Positions 7,135 through 15,657 of a DNA stretch of 58,352 nt are shown here, piece after piece. The stretch lies in the NCBI GenBank assembly GCA_005116965.1, contig SWDG01000006.1, positions 84,082-142,433 on the forward strand. Direction: 5' to 3'. The translations under genes were made by a program, and so were the position numbers. Each line of letters starts with the position of its first letter. Position 1 is the stretch's first letter. A model generated the notes under the pieces. The model had not been told where the DNA came from, searched no databases, and saw only the letters and a program-made list of their open reading frames with translations. This DNA is from Nitrospira sp. Its GTDB lineage: Bacteria > Nitrospirota > Nitrospiria > Nitrospirales > Nitrospiraceae.

Positions 7135-9891
7135 TTACCCCCTTACCAGTATCCTCGCATCCACTATCCTGCAGCCTTGGCCTGGTGGGAGTGCGAAGAT
7201 TGGATTCAGATCGAGTTCGCTGATCTCCGGAATTTCTTCAACGAGGCGGGACACCCGCAGCAAGGTTTCTTCCAAGGCATCAAGATCGGCCGGTGGATGC
7301 CCGCGATAGCCGGTGAGCAAGCGATAGCCTTTGATTCCGCGGATCATCTCTGCCGCGTCACGGTCGGTGAGCGGCGTGATGCGGAACTGCACATCGCCAA
7401 GGATTTCGACGTGAATTCCCCCAAGGCCAAACGCTATCAGAGGGCCGAATAGGGGATCATCCGTGACGCCAATCATGACCTCCACGCCGCCGGTGAGCAT
7501 CGGCTGCACGAGCACGCCTTCCATGGCGTCGAGCTGATTGGCCTCGGCGAGTCGCGTTCTCATTGAGTGAAATGCTTCGCGAACCGCGTCTTCGTTCGTG
7601 AGATTCAGCTGCACGCCGCCGATCTCAGTTTTATGCACAATCTGATGTGAGGCCAGTTTGACGGCGACCGGATAGCCGACTTGCCTTGCCAGGGCCGCTG
7701 CTTCATCGGCGGTTCTAGCTACTCCACCGGGCTGAACAGGTAGTCGGATCGCACTCATAACACTTCGTGTCTCCTCTACCGACAACCAGCCCGCTCCGCG
7801 ACGCGAAAGAGCGTCGGCACAGATTGTCCGAACGGCTGAAAGATTCAGATCGTCGAAATCGGGAACCATGCCGGGCGGCTGTTGTCGCCACTCCGCGTAA
7901 GACGCCGCTTTGCCGAGCACGAGTGCCGGGGGCTCCGGCAAATGGTAGGCGGGGATGGTTTCTGTTTGGGAACTAAACGTACGGTCCATGTCACCCTCCG
8001 CCATCCACCCGATGAGCACGGGCTTAGCCTTCACCCCAGCCTTTCGCCCATTCTCAATTCCTGCCATGATGCCATGGGCGATCTCTGCCGTATCTGTCAC
8101 GGTCACAGCCATATAGAGGATAATCAGCGCATCGATCTCATCAGCCAGGAGGAGCGTTTCAATCCCCTTGGCGTACTGATCCGCGGTGGCAGAAGCAATC
8201 AAGTCGACGGGGTTGCTCAGCGCGGCGGCCAACGGGAGAAAGGATGAGAGGGTTGCCCTGGTCTGGGCAGACAATTCCGGAACAACCAACGCCCCCGCCT
8301 CGCAGGCGTCAGTACAAAGAACGGCCGGCCCTCCCGCGTTCGTAATGATGCCTATTCGCCGTCCCAGTGGGAGAGGTTGATTTGATAGTCCAGAAGCTAG
8401 GGCCAATAAGTCTTCGAGCGATTCTGCGCGAATGACGCCGGCTTGACGAAATAAGGCATCGACGGCCACATCGCTGGCTGCAAGCGCCGCTGTGTGAGAA
8501 CTTGCCGCACGTTGCCCCGATTGTGATCGTCCAGCTTTGACCGCGATGATCGGTTTGCGACGGCTCACGCGCCGCGCGATGCGGGCGAATTTTCGAGGAT
8601 TGCCGAAGGACTCCACGTAAAGAAGGATGACATTTGTGGAAGGATCTTCTTCCCAATATTGCAACAGATCGTTGGTGGACACATCGGCCTTATTTCCCAC
8701 ACTCACAAAGGAAGAGATGCCCAAGTGAAATCGCCGTGCGCCGGCAAGGGTCGCAATCCCGATGGCGCCGCTTTGGGACGACATGGCAGCACGGCCTCGC
8801 GGGGGACACAGCGTAGTGAAGGTGGCATTCAGCTGTATGTTGGGGTCCGTATTCAGAATCCCGAAACAATTAGGCCCGATCATTCGCATGCCGTATTGCC
8901 GGACTTTCGTGACTAACTGCTGCTGAAGAGCCGCTCCTGCTGGTCCTACTTCCGCGAATCCAGCCGTAATGATGACGCAGGCCCTGATTCCCTTTGCCGC
9001 ACACTCGTCGATGATGGACGACACGGAGTCTCGTGGGACCGCGATGATGGCGAGATCGACGGGCTCCGGGAGATCCTGCACGGATGGATAGGTTCGGATT
9101 TCCTTGATGTCGGTTGCCATTGGGTTGACCGGGTAAACGGCGCCTCGAAACCGGCCAGTTGTTATGGCATCGAGCAGCCGATAACCGATCTTGTTTGGAT
9201 TACGCGAGACGCCGATGATCGCAACCGACTTGGGCTGAAAAAACGGTCGGAGTGAGGCCGTCGTGGCGAGCCGCTCTCGGACCTCGGCGCGAGAGACGGT
9301 CGCTTCTGTTGGAATCAACGACAACTCCACTTCCATGTCTTCGCCTTCGTAGGCTTCATGGGTGGTAAATCCAGATTCTCTGAAGACTTCACGCATGGCC
9401 AGGTTATCGGCGTGAGTGACAGCCCAAAGGTGAGTAAAGCTGTGTCGGATGGCGATCAAGGCCAGGCGTTCCAGCAGCAGCGTACCCAGACCTTTTCCAT
9501 GAAACCCGTCGTCCACGGCCATGGCCACTTCCGCCGTCTGCTCATCCCTCGCCCAGTACGACCCAGCGGCGATAATGCGGGACGTGCTTTCCCATACTCG
9601 CGTCACGATCAGCGTGAACTGTGAACGAGGGTTCGAGGAATGACACAAGGCAGCGATAGCGTCAGAAGTCGGAGGGCTTTCTGAGAAATATCTGTAGCGT
9701 CTCGATTCGGAGGATAACCGATCGACGAACTGTTGCATCATCGTGGCATCCGACGGTTCAGCCGGTCGGATTGCAGCGGTCGATCCATCACGCATGATGA
9801 GCGAGCCGGACTCAGTGTGATCGGTCTTCAGGGGAGGAATATAGAGGGGACGAACGGATCTCATTGTACGTGTATTTAAAGCGTCAGCCAT
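7135..9891 (-). CDS. ADP-forming acyl-CoA synthetase with N-terminal GNAT acetyltransferase
   Basis: About 918 residues. Numbering from this start, residues 30-190 form a GNAT domain (IRPAEPSDATMM, VDDGFHGKGLGTLLLERLA, the acetyl-CoA loop). A CoA-binding Rossmann domain follows (FFQPKSVAIIGVSRNPNKIG). Next is the succinyl-CoA-synthetase-like ligase domain with the phospho-His region AASSHTAALA, and then an ATP-grasp domain (VGYPVAVKLASHQIVHKTE). ADP-forming enzymes convert acetyl-CoA, ADP and Pi to acetate and ATP. The fused GNAT resembles Pat-type lysine acetyltransferases, so a regulatory role is also possible. ATG 9891 overlaps the upstream stop by 16 bases; ATG 9864 is an alternative start. 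Last gene of the stress operon. Confidence 0.88.
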   Translation of the reverse strand: MADALNTRTMRSVRPLYIPPLKTDHTESGSLIMRDGSTAAIRPAEPSDATMMQQFVDRLSSESRRYRYFSESPPTSDAIAALCHSSNPRSQFTLIVTRVWESTSRIIAAGSYWARDEQTAEVAMAVDDGFHGKGLGTLLLERLALIAIRHSFTHLWAVTHADNLAMREVFRESGFTTHEAYEGEDMEVELSLIPTEATVSRAEVRERLATTASLRPFFQPKSVAIIGVSRNPNKIGYRLLDAITTGRFRGAVYPVNPMATDIKEIRTYPSVQDLPEPVDLAIIAVPRDSVSSIIDECAAKGIRACVIITAGFAEVGPAGAALQQQLVTKVRQYGMRMIGPNCFGILNTDPNIQLNATFTTLCPPRGRAAMSSQSGAIGIATLAGARRFHLGISSFVSVGNKADVSTNDLLQYWEEDPSTNVILLYVESFGNPRKFARIARRVSRRKPIIAVKAGRSQSGQRAASSHTAALAASDVAVDALFRQAGVIRAESLEDLLALASGLSNQPLPLGRRIGIITNAGGPAVLCTDACEAGALVVPELSAQTRATLSSFLPLAAALSNPVDLIASATADQYAKGIETLLLADEIDALIILYMAVTVTDTAEIAHGIMAGIENGRKAGVKAKPVLIGWMAEGDMDRTFSSQTETIPAYHLPEPPALVLGKAASYAEWRQQPPGMVPDFDDLNLSAVRTICADALSRRGAGWLSVEETRSVMSAIRLPVQPGGVARTADEAAALARQVGYPVAVKLASHQIVHKTEIGGVQLNLTNEDAVREAFHSMRTRLAEANQLDAMEGVLVQPMLTGGVEVMIGVTDDPLFGPLIAFGLGGIHVEILGDVQFRITPLTDRDAAEMIRGIKGYRLLTGYRGHPPADLDALEETLLRVSRLVEEIPEISELDLNPIFALPPGQGCRIVDARILVRG

Positions 9892-11039
9892 TCGGGTTTC
9901 AATATCAAAACGATGCCTAAGCTGAACATCACCGCTCCACCGGCCAGTTTCAACCAACGACCGGCACGTTCTTGCAATTTCCGTCGGCTCAGCGTGACCA
10001 CCGCGATGGTCACCATGAGGCCATCGTCAAGAATATAGGCCAGATTATATAAGCCGAGGTAACCGTAGTATTGCCAGGTGGGCAACTGCTGCATCATCAG
10101 AATCTGGGTGTAGAGCGCTGGAAACCCAGCCGTACAGAGTAACTCGATCGTATTCACCAGGCCTGCCAGAACGACGACGCCGGCCAAGGCCCCGGCAAGG
10201 TGCTCAGCTTGGAGGATGCGGCGGATGCGAGCGTAGAGCCCAGGCTTCGCGGACTCGGGGATGCTCAGTGAAAAGCCTTGCCGCCAGGCAAAGAAATCCT
10301 TCACGTTGACTGTTCCCATACACAAGGCGATGGCACCAAGTCCGATCTGTACGGTGCGTGACACACCTACCACAAGAAACATATTGAGCCATGCCGCCAT
10401 GAAGGCAAAGTAGACCAGCCCGCTCATGGTGACGAAGGTGCCCGCGATCAGCGCCATCTTCCGCCGGTCTTGCAGATTGACCAGCAACGACAGGAGAAAG
10501 AGCAGGACCCACATGGCGCAGGGATTGAAGCCATCCAGCAGGCCGATGAGAACGGTGAACAGCGGAAGGCCCAGATCGTGGACGCGAAGCCGGCCGAGCC
10601 ATCGCGTCTCGATGCTCTCAACCATTGGAGGCAATGCGACGCCGGGCGCCTTCCGATCCAGCTTGGCGCGAATCTCAGCTCCGGTTGTCTCGGATGACTG
10701 GAATCCGACGATGAGCTCTGTGCCTATGAGAAACGTGGGAACGCCGACCGTCGTGATGCCTCGTTCCTGCACCAAAGTTATGAGTCGCTGTCGCGCGGCG
10801 GGGTCCTCAGCGATGTCGTGGAGGGCAATGTGAAGTGAGGGCTGTTCCCGTCGCATTTCGTCGAGAAAGATCTTTGCGGCTTCGCAATGGGGACAGCCGG
10901 CCCGCACGAAGACGTCGATGTCTGGGGTCGTCGTGCTTGCAGCCTGAAGAGTGGTTCCGCTCAAGACCAGCAAAACAAAAAGGTAGAGAATGAGCCCCAG
11001 ACTACATCTCTCACCCGTTGTGCGCTGAAAGAACACCAC
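9876..11039 (-). CDS. Thioredoxin-fold plus DsbD-like transmembrane protein
   Basis: 387 residues. A signal or anchor segment (about 14-34) is followed by a glutaredoxin/thioredoxin domain with the redox motif CPHC at 49-52 and the cis-Pro strand TVGVPTFLIG. After about residue 155 come six or seven hydrophobic helices, beginning LFTVLIGLLDGFNPCAMWVL, the Asn-Pro-Cys turn of the CcdA/DsbD/ScsB family. It likely carries electrons across the membrane to periplasmic thiols. The adjacent cytochrome c gene suggests heme-cysteine reduction during cytochrome maturation, which is inference. The last residues resemble other Nitrospira-type membrane tails with no further motif. Confidence 0.85.
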   Translation of the reverse strand: MVFFQRTTGERCSLGLILYLFVLLVLSGTTLQAASTTTPDIDVFVRAGCPHCEAAKIFLDEMRREQPSLHIALHDIAEDPAARQRLITLVQERGITTVGVPTFLIGTELIVGFQSSETTGAEIRAKLDRKAPGVALPPMVESIETRWLGRLRVHDLGLPLFTVLIGLLDGFNPCAMWVLLFLLSLLVNLQDRRKMALIAGTFVTMSGLVYFAFMAAWLNMFLVVGVSRTVQIGLGAIALCMGTVNVKDFFAWRQGFSLSIPESAKPGLYARIRRILQAEHLAGALAGVVVLAGLVNTIELLCTAGFPALYTQILMMQQLPTWQYYGYLGLYNLAYILDDGLMVTIAVVTLSRRKLQERAGRWLKLAGGAVMFSLGIVLILKPEWLTL

Positions 11040-11045
11040 CTCGTA

Positions 11046-11405
11046 CTAGCTGACGATGTCCGGTGGTGACACGGATCTGATGTACGACAACACATCCAAC
11101 ATTTGCTCGTCCGTCAGTTTACCGCGAAACCCGTGCATCGGGCTGAACAACACGCCATTCGAGATGGCCACGAGCAGCTCCCAATCCGTCTTCGAACGAC
11201 TGATCTGAGATCGAAAATCGGCTGGTCGGACGATTAAATCTCGGCTGTCCGGTCCGTTCCCATCCAGTTTGGACCCATGACAACGGAGGCACTGTTGCTC
11301 ATACACGCCTTGTCCGGCCTTTGGGTTCCCGCGGATCACTTGTGCTGAAACCAAGGATGTTGTGGCGAAGAGGAAGATGATGGCGACGGTCAGCATCGGT
11401 TTCAT
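11046..11405 (-). CDS. Small periplasmic cytochrome c
   Basis: 119 residues from ATG 11405, preceded by an AAAGGA ribosome site; longer upstream reading overlaps the UspA gene. A Sec signal (to about residue 21, LVSAQ) precedes a class I cytochrome c core: GQGVYEQQCLRCHGSKLDG with the heme site at 39-43, a PADFR segment, and a C-terminal LTDEQMLDVLSYIRSV helix. The axial Met is likely in LFSPMHGF. It lies seven bases upstream of the thioredoxin/DsbD-like gene in one operon. Confidence 0.88.
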   Translation of the reverse strand: MKPMLTVAIIFLFATTSLVSAQVIRGNPKAGQGVYEQQCLRCHGSKLDGNGPDSRDLIVRPADFRSQISRSKTDWELLVAISNGVLFSPMHGFRGKLTDEQMLDVLSYIRSVSPPDIVS

Positions 11406-11416
11406 GTTCGATCCTT

Positions 11417-12274
11417 TCAGCGCAGGACAAGTATTGGACAGGTCACGTGATGTACGACGGCGTGGGAGACGCTCCCCAGAAGGAAACGGGAAATGCCCTT
11501 GCGTCCATGGGAGGTCACGACCACCAAATCCATATCCTTGGCCTCCTGTTCGATCACCGCTGCAGGATTGCCTTGAGAGACTTTCGTGCTGACCGTATAG
11601 CGCGGGTTCAAGAGCTTGCCGGCGGTCGATTTGACGAGCTCCTCCGCATAGCGTTCTGCGCCTTCCCACCAGGTACTGATTCCCAGGGCGTCATAGGTAT
11701 CGTTCACTCCAATCGGGATAATGGCGTGGACCACACGGAGTTCTACCGGATCGGCGAGCGGATGCTCCGTCAACCATTTCACGATTCGATCCGCATCGTT
11801 TCGCTCCTCGATAGCGACGAGAATCCGTTGCACTTTCCGCGCGGTTCCCCTGACGATCAATGTCGGGCGGGAGCCATGCAGAAGCACCCGATGGGATACA
11901 CTCCCGAGGACAGCCTCGGACAGACGGCTTCGTCCGCGCACGCCGACGACGACAAGGTCGGCGGAAAAGTTTGTAGCGCTGTCGAGGATGAGCTGAGCAG
12001 GACTGCCGATTTCGTTCACCTTCCTGATCGACGTTCCCTCTGCTGGGACCATGCCGGCGGCGCGCTCCAGCAGCTGGCGCCCCGAATCGACCATCGCTTT
12101 GCGGAAATCATCATACCCTTGCACGTTGCCGGCTTGGGCCACGACTGGATGTTCCAAAATCCCTAAGTCGACGCCGTGAACCAGCGTGACATCCGTTGGA
12201 TGACAGAGCTGGAACGTTTGGGTGACAGCGGCGAATGCCTGATCTGACCAATCAACACCGATGACGACTCTCAT
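11417..12274 (-). CDS. Universal stress protein, two tandem UspA domains
   Basis: 285 residues from ATG 12274 (AAAGG seven bases upstream). Domain 1 begins MRVVIGVDWSDQA and ends with the nucleotide-binding signature VVVGVRGRSRLSEAVLGSVS. Domain 2 starts at about residue 150 (VQRILVAIEE) and ends with VVVTSHGRKGISRFLLGSVS and CPILVLR. Both copies keep the G-x2-G-x9-G(S/T) ATP-binding pattern, so the protein likely binds ATP. Tandem Usp proteins are commonly induced by hypoxia or stasis. A second tandem Usp is encoded at 39.4 kb. Confidence 0.93.
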   Translation of the reverse strand: MRVVIGVDWSDQAFAAVTQTFQLCHPTDVTLVHGVDLGILEHPVVAQAGNVQGYDDFRKAMVDSGRQLLERAAGMVPAEGTSIRKVNEIGSPAQLILDSATNFSADLVVVGVRGRSRLSEAVLGSVSHRVLLHGSRPTLIVRGTARKVQRILVAIEERNDADRIVKWLTEHPLADPVELRVVHAIIPIGVNDTYDALGISTWWEGAERYAEELVKSTAGKLLNPRYTVSTKVSQGNPAAVIEQEAKDMDLVVVTSHGRKGISRFLLGSVSHAVVHHVTCPILVLR

Positions 12275-12349
12275 GTCACAACCTTTCCCACCCACACATC
12301 AGAAGAGTGGATGTGGCGCGGTCCCGAACGGAAGCACGCGCGGTGATTC

Positions 12350-13042
12350 TTATCGTGGCGGTGAGGCTATTGAAGAGCGAGACCGCTCCTTCCATCCCAA
12401 CAGCGACTCTTCCGCCAAGTTCAAATACTCCACCACATCGTGATCGCTGACTTGTGCGAAATCGATATAGTGGTGACCCACGGCCCAGAATGGGTCCGGT
12501 GTGGCAAGGAATATAAATTCGTCCACCTGCATGCAAGCCTTTCGAATGGTCTCCATTGGGCCAACCGGAATAGCGGCAATTAGGCGACGCGGTTTGAGGT
12601 GTCTGATGGACTGGACGGCTGCGAAGAACGTGGAGCCGGTGGCAATCCCATCGTCCACGAGAATGACGATACGGTCGGTGAGTGTGGGAAACTGCCGACC
12701 TTGGCGGTATAAGTCTTGCCGTCGAGCGATCTCTCGCCGTTGCACCTGAACCAGCTCTTCAATGTCTGTCCGAAAGCGACTGTAGGCTGCCATGGCATCA
12801 GGATTCAGATAGATCGTTCCTGTTTCACCCACTGCGCCCAGTGCATACTCGGGGTTATCCGGCACGCCAAGCTTACGGGTGATACATATGTCCAGCGGTA
12901 GGTGCAGTCCCAGGCTCAGCTGATACCCGACTGCGACCCCGCCACGTGGCAGCGCCACGATCAGAGCTGCCTGATCCTCACGATATCGGATCAGGCGCTC
13001 CACGAGTAGACGGCCAGCCTCTTCGCGATTCTTGAACGTCAC
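12350..13042 (-). CDS. Phosphoribosyltransferase-fold protein
   Basis: 230 residues. It begins FKNREEAGRLLVERLIRY, followed by ALPRGGVAVGYQLS and ITRKLGVP near the pyrophosphate loop. The PRPP-binding motif is IVILVDDGIATGSTFFAAVQ (acidic pair then a T-G-S/T loop). The C-terminus carries FWAVGHHYIDFAQVSDHDVV. These match the ComF-like/PRTase group usually found in stress operons with Usp and Hsp20. The nucleobase substrate is unknown. It lies in the minus-strand stress operon, 75 bases upstream of the Usp gene. Confidence 0.88.
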   Translation of the reverse strand: MTFKNREEAGRLLVERLIRYREDQAALIVALPRGGVAVGYQLSLGLHLPLDICITRKLGVPDNPEYALGAVGETGTIYLNPDAMAAYSRFRTDIEELVQVQRREIARRQDLYRQGRQFPTLTDRIVILVDDGIATGSTFFAAVQSIRHLKPRRLIAAIPVGPMETIRKACMQVDEFIFLATPDPFWAVGHHYIDFAQVSDHDVVEYLNLAEESLLGWKERSRSSIASPPR

Positions 13043-13074
13043 GCTCTTCCCTTCCTCTCAGTGGGCTCGCCGTT

Positions 13075-13227
13075 CTACATCAGGCCGCTTGTCACACTAA
13101 CGCCGATCAAGAACATCGCCACTAGAATCAGGATGAGTGTGAGCAGCAGGTGGTGGTGTGGCCCGGCCTCGTTTCGATCCCAAAGCATCTCCCAGGGAAT
13201 TTCGAGGTAGCGAGGATGGCGAAACAT
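13075..13227 (-). CDS. Small single-pass membrane protein (50 residues)
   Basis: A short gene reading MFRHPRYLEIPWEMLWDRNE, then AGPHHH and a single hydrophobic helix (LLLTLILILVAMFLIGVSVT) ending SGLM. A GGAGG ribosome site lies five bases before the ATG. It sits in line with the genes on either side (33 bases to the phosphoribosyltransferase, 53 from hsp20). The His-rich stretch just before the helix may bind metal or heme. No family recognised. Confidence 0.75.
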   Translation of the reverse strand: MFRHPRYLEIPWEMLWDRNEAGPHHHLLLTLILILVAMFLIGVSVTSGLM

Positions 13228-13280
13228 GGTGTCCTCCTTCTCATTGAACCGAAGCTACACGCGACCCCTAGCCTTTTTCT

Positions 13281-13754
13281 TCAGGCAATTTTCACCTCAA
13301 TCGCTTTAGGCTTGGCCTTCTCCGCCTTTGGCAGATGGACTTTTAGCATGCCGTCCTTGTACTCGGCGTTGACCTTGGAACCATCGGCATCTTCGGGAAG
13401 GGTAAAGCTCCGCATAAAGCTACCGTAGGCTCTCTCCACGCGGTGATATTTCTTGTCCTTCTCCTCCTTTTCGTACTTTCGTTCGCCTGTGATCATGAGG
13501 ACATCGTCATGCACATTTAGCTTGATGTCTTCTTTCTTCATCTCTGGAATTTCAGCCTTGATCAGGTACTCCTTGTCGTCCTCCAAGATATCCACCAACG
13601 GCGACCATTCAGCAACGGTAATCGCCTCCTTCTTATCGCCACCGGAAGGAACCGATGTACGCCCGAAGAGGGTTGAAAGTCGTTTATCCATCTCTTCGAG
13701 TTCCTTGAACGGATTCCATCGCGTTGTCGGTTCCCATCGTGCTAATGCGCTCAT
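13281..13754 (-). CDS. Small heat-shock protein Hsp20
   Basis: 157 residues from ATG 13754, eight bases after AGGAGG; an in-frame ATG at 13760 sits too close to it. The alpha-crystallin domain spans about 50-150: WSPLVDILEDDKEYLIKAEI, PEMKKEDIKLNVHDDVLMIT, then GERKYEKEEKDKKYHRVERA, SFTLPEDAD and the DGMLKVHLPK end. The N-terminal WNPFKELEEM region is typical of bacterial class A Hsp20. It binds unfolding proteins without ATP. It heads the minus-strand operon that ends with the acyl-CoA synthetase; the 306-base divergent gap to the zinc-ribbon gene probably holds its promoter. Confidence 0.94.
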   Translation of the reverse strand: MSALARWEPTTRWNPFKELEEMDKRLSTLFGRTSVPSGGDKKEAITVAEWSPLVDILEDDKEYLIKAEIPEMKKEDIKLNVHDDVLMITGERKYEKEEKDKKYHRVERAYGSFMRSFTLPEDADGSKVNAEYKDGMLKVHLPKAEKAKPKAIEVKIA

Positions 13755-14060
13755 GACCATTGCCTCCTTGTGTGATTGATGAGGGCTGAGTGCCTTGCCA
13801 CTGATGAGTCTGTGCATTGACGGTGCCAGGGATGAAAGAGACAAATGGGCGCGGCTGTCCCCTCGCAAATGCGGTGAGTTAGATCGCTGGCGAGTTTCAG
13901 CTGCGCGGGGATGGCATATAGAGCTGTGGCATTACGGGGCAGTGATACCGATGAAGCTGTCGCCACTTTCGACATCAGTCTATACAGATAGTGTTGCGCA
14001 GATCCTCCCGTTGAATCCTTTTACACATGGTCGTCTCGTATCAGGAAGGAGAAATGGATC

Positions 14061-14291
14061 ATGCCCAACACCATGGCTGAAAAGACCACTACACGTACTG
14101 ATCGCTGCCATGGTTGCGGAGGTCTCATGGTCTCTGAACAAGTCTTTGAAATCAGGTCGATCAACTTTCGTTGCGTGTGCTGCGGTGAACGCATTGATGC
14201 GGTCATTCTCGCTCACCGGCAGAGGCCTCTTGTCCGGGGTGAGCGCGAATCGCTCTCTCCTGCCAAGAGGAACGTAGCTTTCCATGATTAA
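14061..14291 (+). CDS. Small zinc-ribbon protein
   Basis: 76 residues with two paired-Cys knuckles, DRCHGCGGLMVSEQVFE and FRCVCCGERIDAVI, giving a four-Cys zinc ribbon, then an Arg-rich tail. An AGGAGA ribosome site precedes the ATG. A minus-strand gene at 52.1 kb has the same arrangement (LRCNGLTVSDDSF and WRCVNCGMIVDDVI), so this is a small paralogous family. Role unknown; such ribbons often bind nucleic acid or act as adaptors. It lies between the divergent hsp20 promoter and the hydrogenase operon. Confidence 0.75.
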   Translation: MPNTMAEKTTTRTDRCHGCGGLMVSEQVFEIRSINFRCVCCGERIDAVILAHRQRPLVRGERESLSPAKRNVAFHD

Positions 14292-14327
14292 CGGGTAGTG
14301 GGCCCTCCACCCACACGAGACGGCACA

Positions 14328-14366
14328 ACAATTGACCTGTGCCGGTTGCATAGTGTGACCAATTGT
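14328..14366. promoter_or_regulatory. Inverted repeat upstream of the hydrogenase operon
   Basis: ACAATTG at 14328-14334 is repeated inverted as CAATTGT at 14360-14366, and each arm contains a TTGAC/TTGNC core. It lies about 130 bases before hyhB in a 201-base gap. A weak sigma-70-like TTGACT with a poor -10 follows at about 14408. It could be an operator; the evidence is only the symmetry and position. Confidence 0.35.
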
Positions 14367-14492
14367 CGTCAGGGTGGAGTGCTTTCCTTTGGGGATATGA
14401 CGGCCGGATTGACTATCTTGTGTGAGGGGAACAGATTCCTTACGATGGGGATGAGAAGAACAATCCGCTGAACAATCACGTGTGACGTGGTC

Positions 14493-15653
14493 ATGACCAG
14501 TGACATGCACGGCATCCTACCGAAATCCAGCCTTCAGCGATTGCTCGATGTTTTGAGCGTCAGAGGCTATCGCATTGTCGGTCCGATGGTCCGCGACGGG
14601 TCGGTCGTGTGGGACACCGTCCGGTCTGTGTCTGATCTGCCGATCGGCTGGCGTGATCAGCAAGAACCAGGTCGCTATCGGCTGGAGCAGACCGACTCTC
14701 AGGAAGTCTTTGGGGTCGTCCATGGAGCGCAATCGCTGAAGCAGTTCGTCTTTGCGCCACGCGAGCCGCTCTTACAGATCGAGCGGAGGAAGGAAGGATT
14801 CACTGCTCGTCCGACGCTTCCGCAATCGGAAAAAGTCGCGATCATCGGGGCTCGTGCCTGCGATCTGGCCGGACTGACTATTCAAGATCGGATTTTTCTG
14901 AATGACGCCTACCGAGACCCGTACTACGCGTCCCGCCGCGAAGGGCTCTTCGTGATCGCTGTGAACTGCACCAGAGCGTTGAGCACCTGTTTTTGCGTAT
15001 CCATGGAGACCGGCCCACGTGCCCGAAGCGGCTTTGATCTCGCGCTGACGGAGGTGGACAACCAGCTGTTGATCGAAGCGGGCAGCGAGGCGGGACGCGA
15101 TCTTCTCTCCAACCTCTCCTTGTCCACGAGTTCAGAACAACTGAGTGTTGAGGCAGCGACCAGGATTGAAGCCTGCGCTCAGAGCCAAGTCAGACGGCTC
15201 GATCACTCACGCCTGCCACAAGCCCTTTATGAGGTCCATGAACATCCGCGATGGGATGAGGTGGCAGGGCGATGCCTCGCCTGCACCAATTGCACGATGG
15301 TCTGCCCGACCTGCTTTTGCCATACAGTCGAGGAGACGCCTGACCTCTCCCACCAGCAAACCACTCATGTCAGATTATGGGATTCCTGTTTCACCCAGGA
15401 ACATGGCTACATCCACGGTAAGAATATTCGCCCGACGATCAAGGATCGGTACCGCATGTGGCTGACGCATAAGCTCGCGTCGTGGATCGATCAGTTCGGC
15501 ACATCCGGCTGCGTTGGTTGTGGTCGATGTATCACTTGGTGCCCGGTCGGGATCGATCTGACCGAAGAGTTGCCCGCGTTGCTGAGTCCGGGCATTCAGT
15601 CGTCAACCGCGAAGCGACAGGCGGATGGAAATAGCCGGCGTGTAGAAGGCTGA
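14493..15653 (+). CDS. hyhB: Group 3b [NiFe] hydrogenase beta subunit (Fe-S protein)
   Basis: 386 residues from ATG 14493; a GTG six bases earlier is in frame. The C-terminal third holds two ferredoxin-type 4Fe-4S motifs: CLACTNCTMVCPTCFC at about 265-280 and CVGCGRCITWCPVGID near 345-360. Mid-protein Cys residues (LSTCFCVSMETG) may add another site. It matches the beta subunit of sulfhydrogenase-type group 3b enzymes, which passes electrons between the small and flavin subunits. First gene of the beta-gamma-delta-alpha cluster, four bases before hyhG. Confidence 0.9.
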   Translation: MTSDMHGILPKSSLQRLLDVLSVRGYRIVGPMVRDGSVVWDTVRSVSDLPIGWRDQQEPGRYRLEQTDSQEVFGVVHGAQSLKQFVFAPREPLLQIERRKEGFTARPTLPQSEKVAIIGARACDLAGLTIQDRIFLNDAYRDPYYASRREGLFVIAVNCTRALSTCFCVSMETGPRARSGFDLALTEVDNQLLIEAGSEAGRDLLSNLSLSTSSEQLSVEAATRIEACAQSQVRRLDHSRLPQALYEVHEHPRWDEVAGRCLACTNCTMVCPTCFCHTVEETPDLSHQQTTHVRLWDSCFTQEHGYIHGKNIRPTIKDRYRMWLTHKLASWIDQFGTSGCVGCGRCITWCPVGIDLTEELPALLSPGIQSSTAKRQADGNSRRVEG

Positions 15654-15657
15654 TCCA

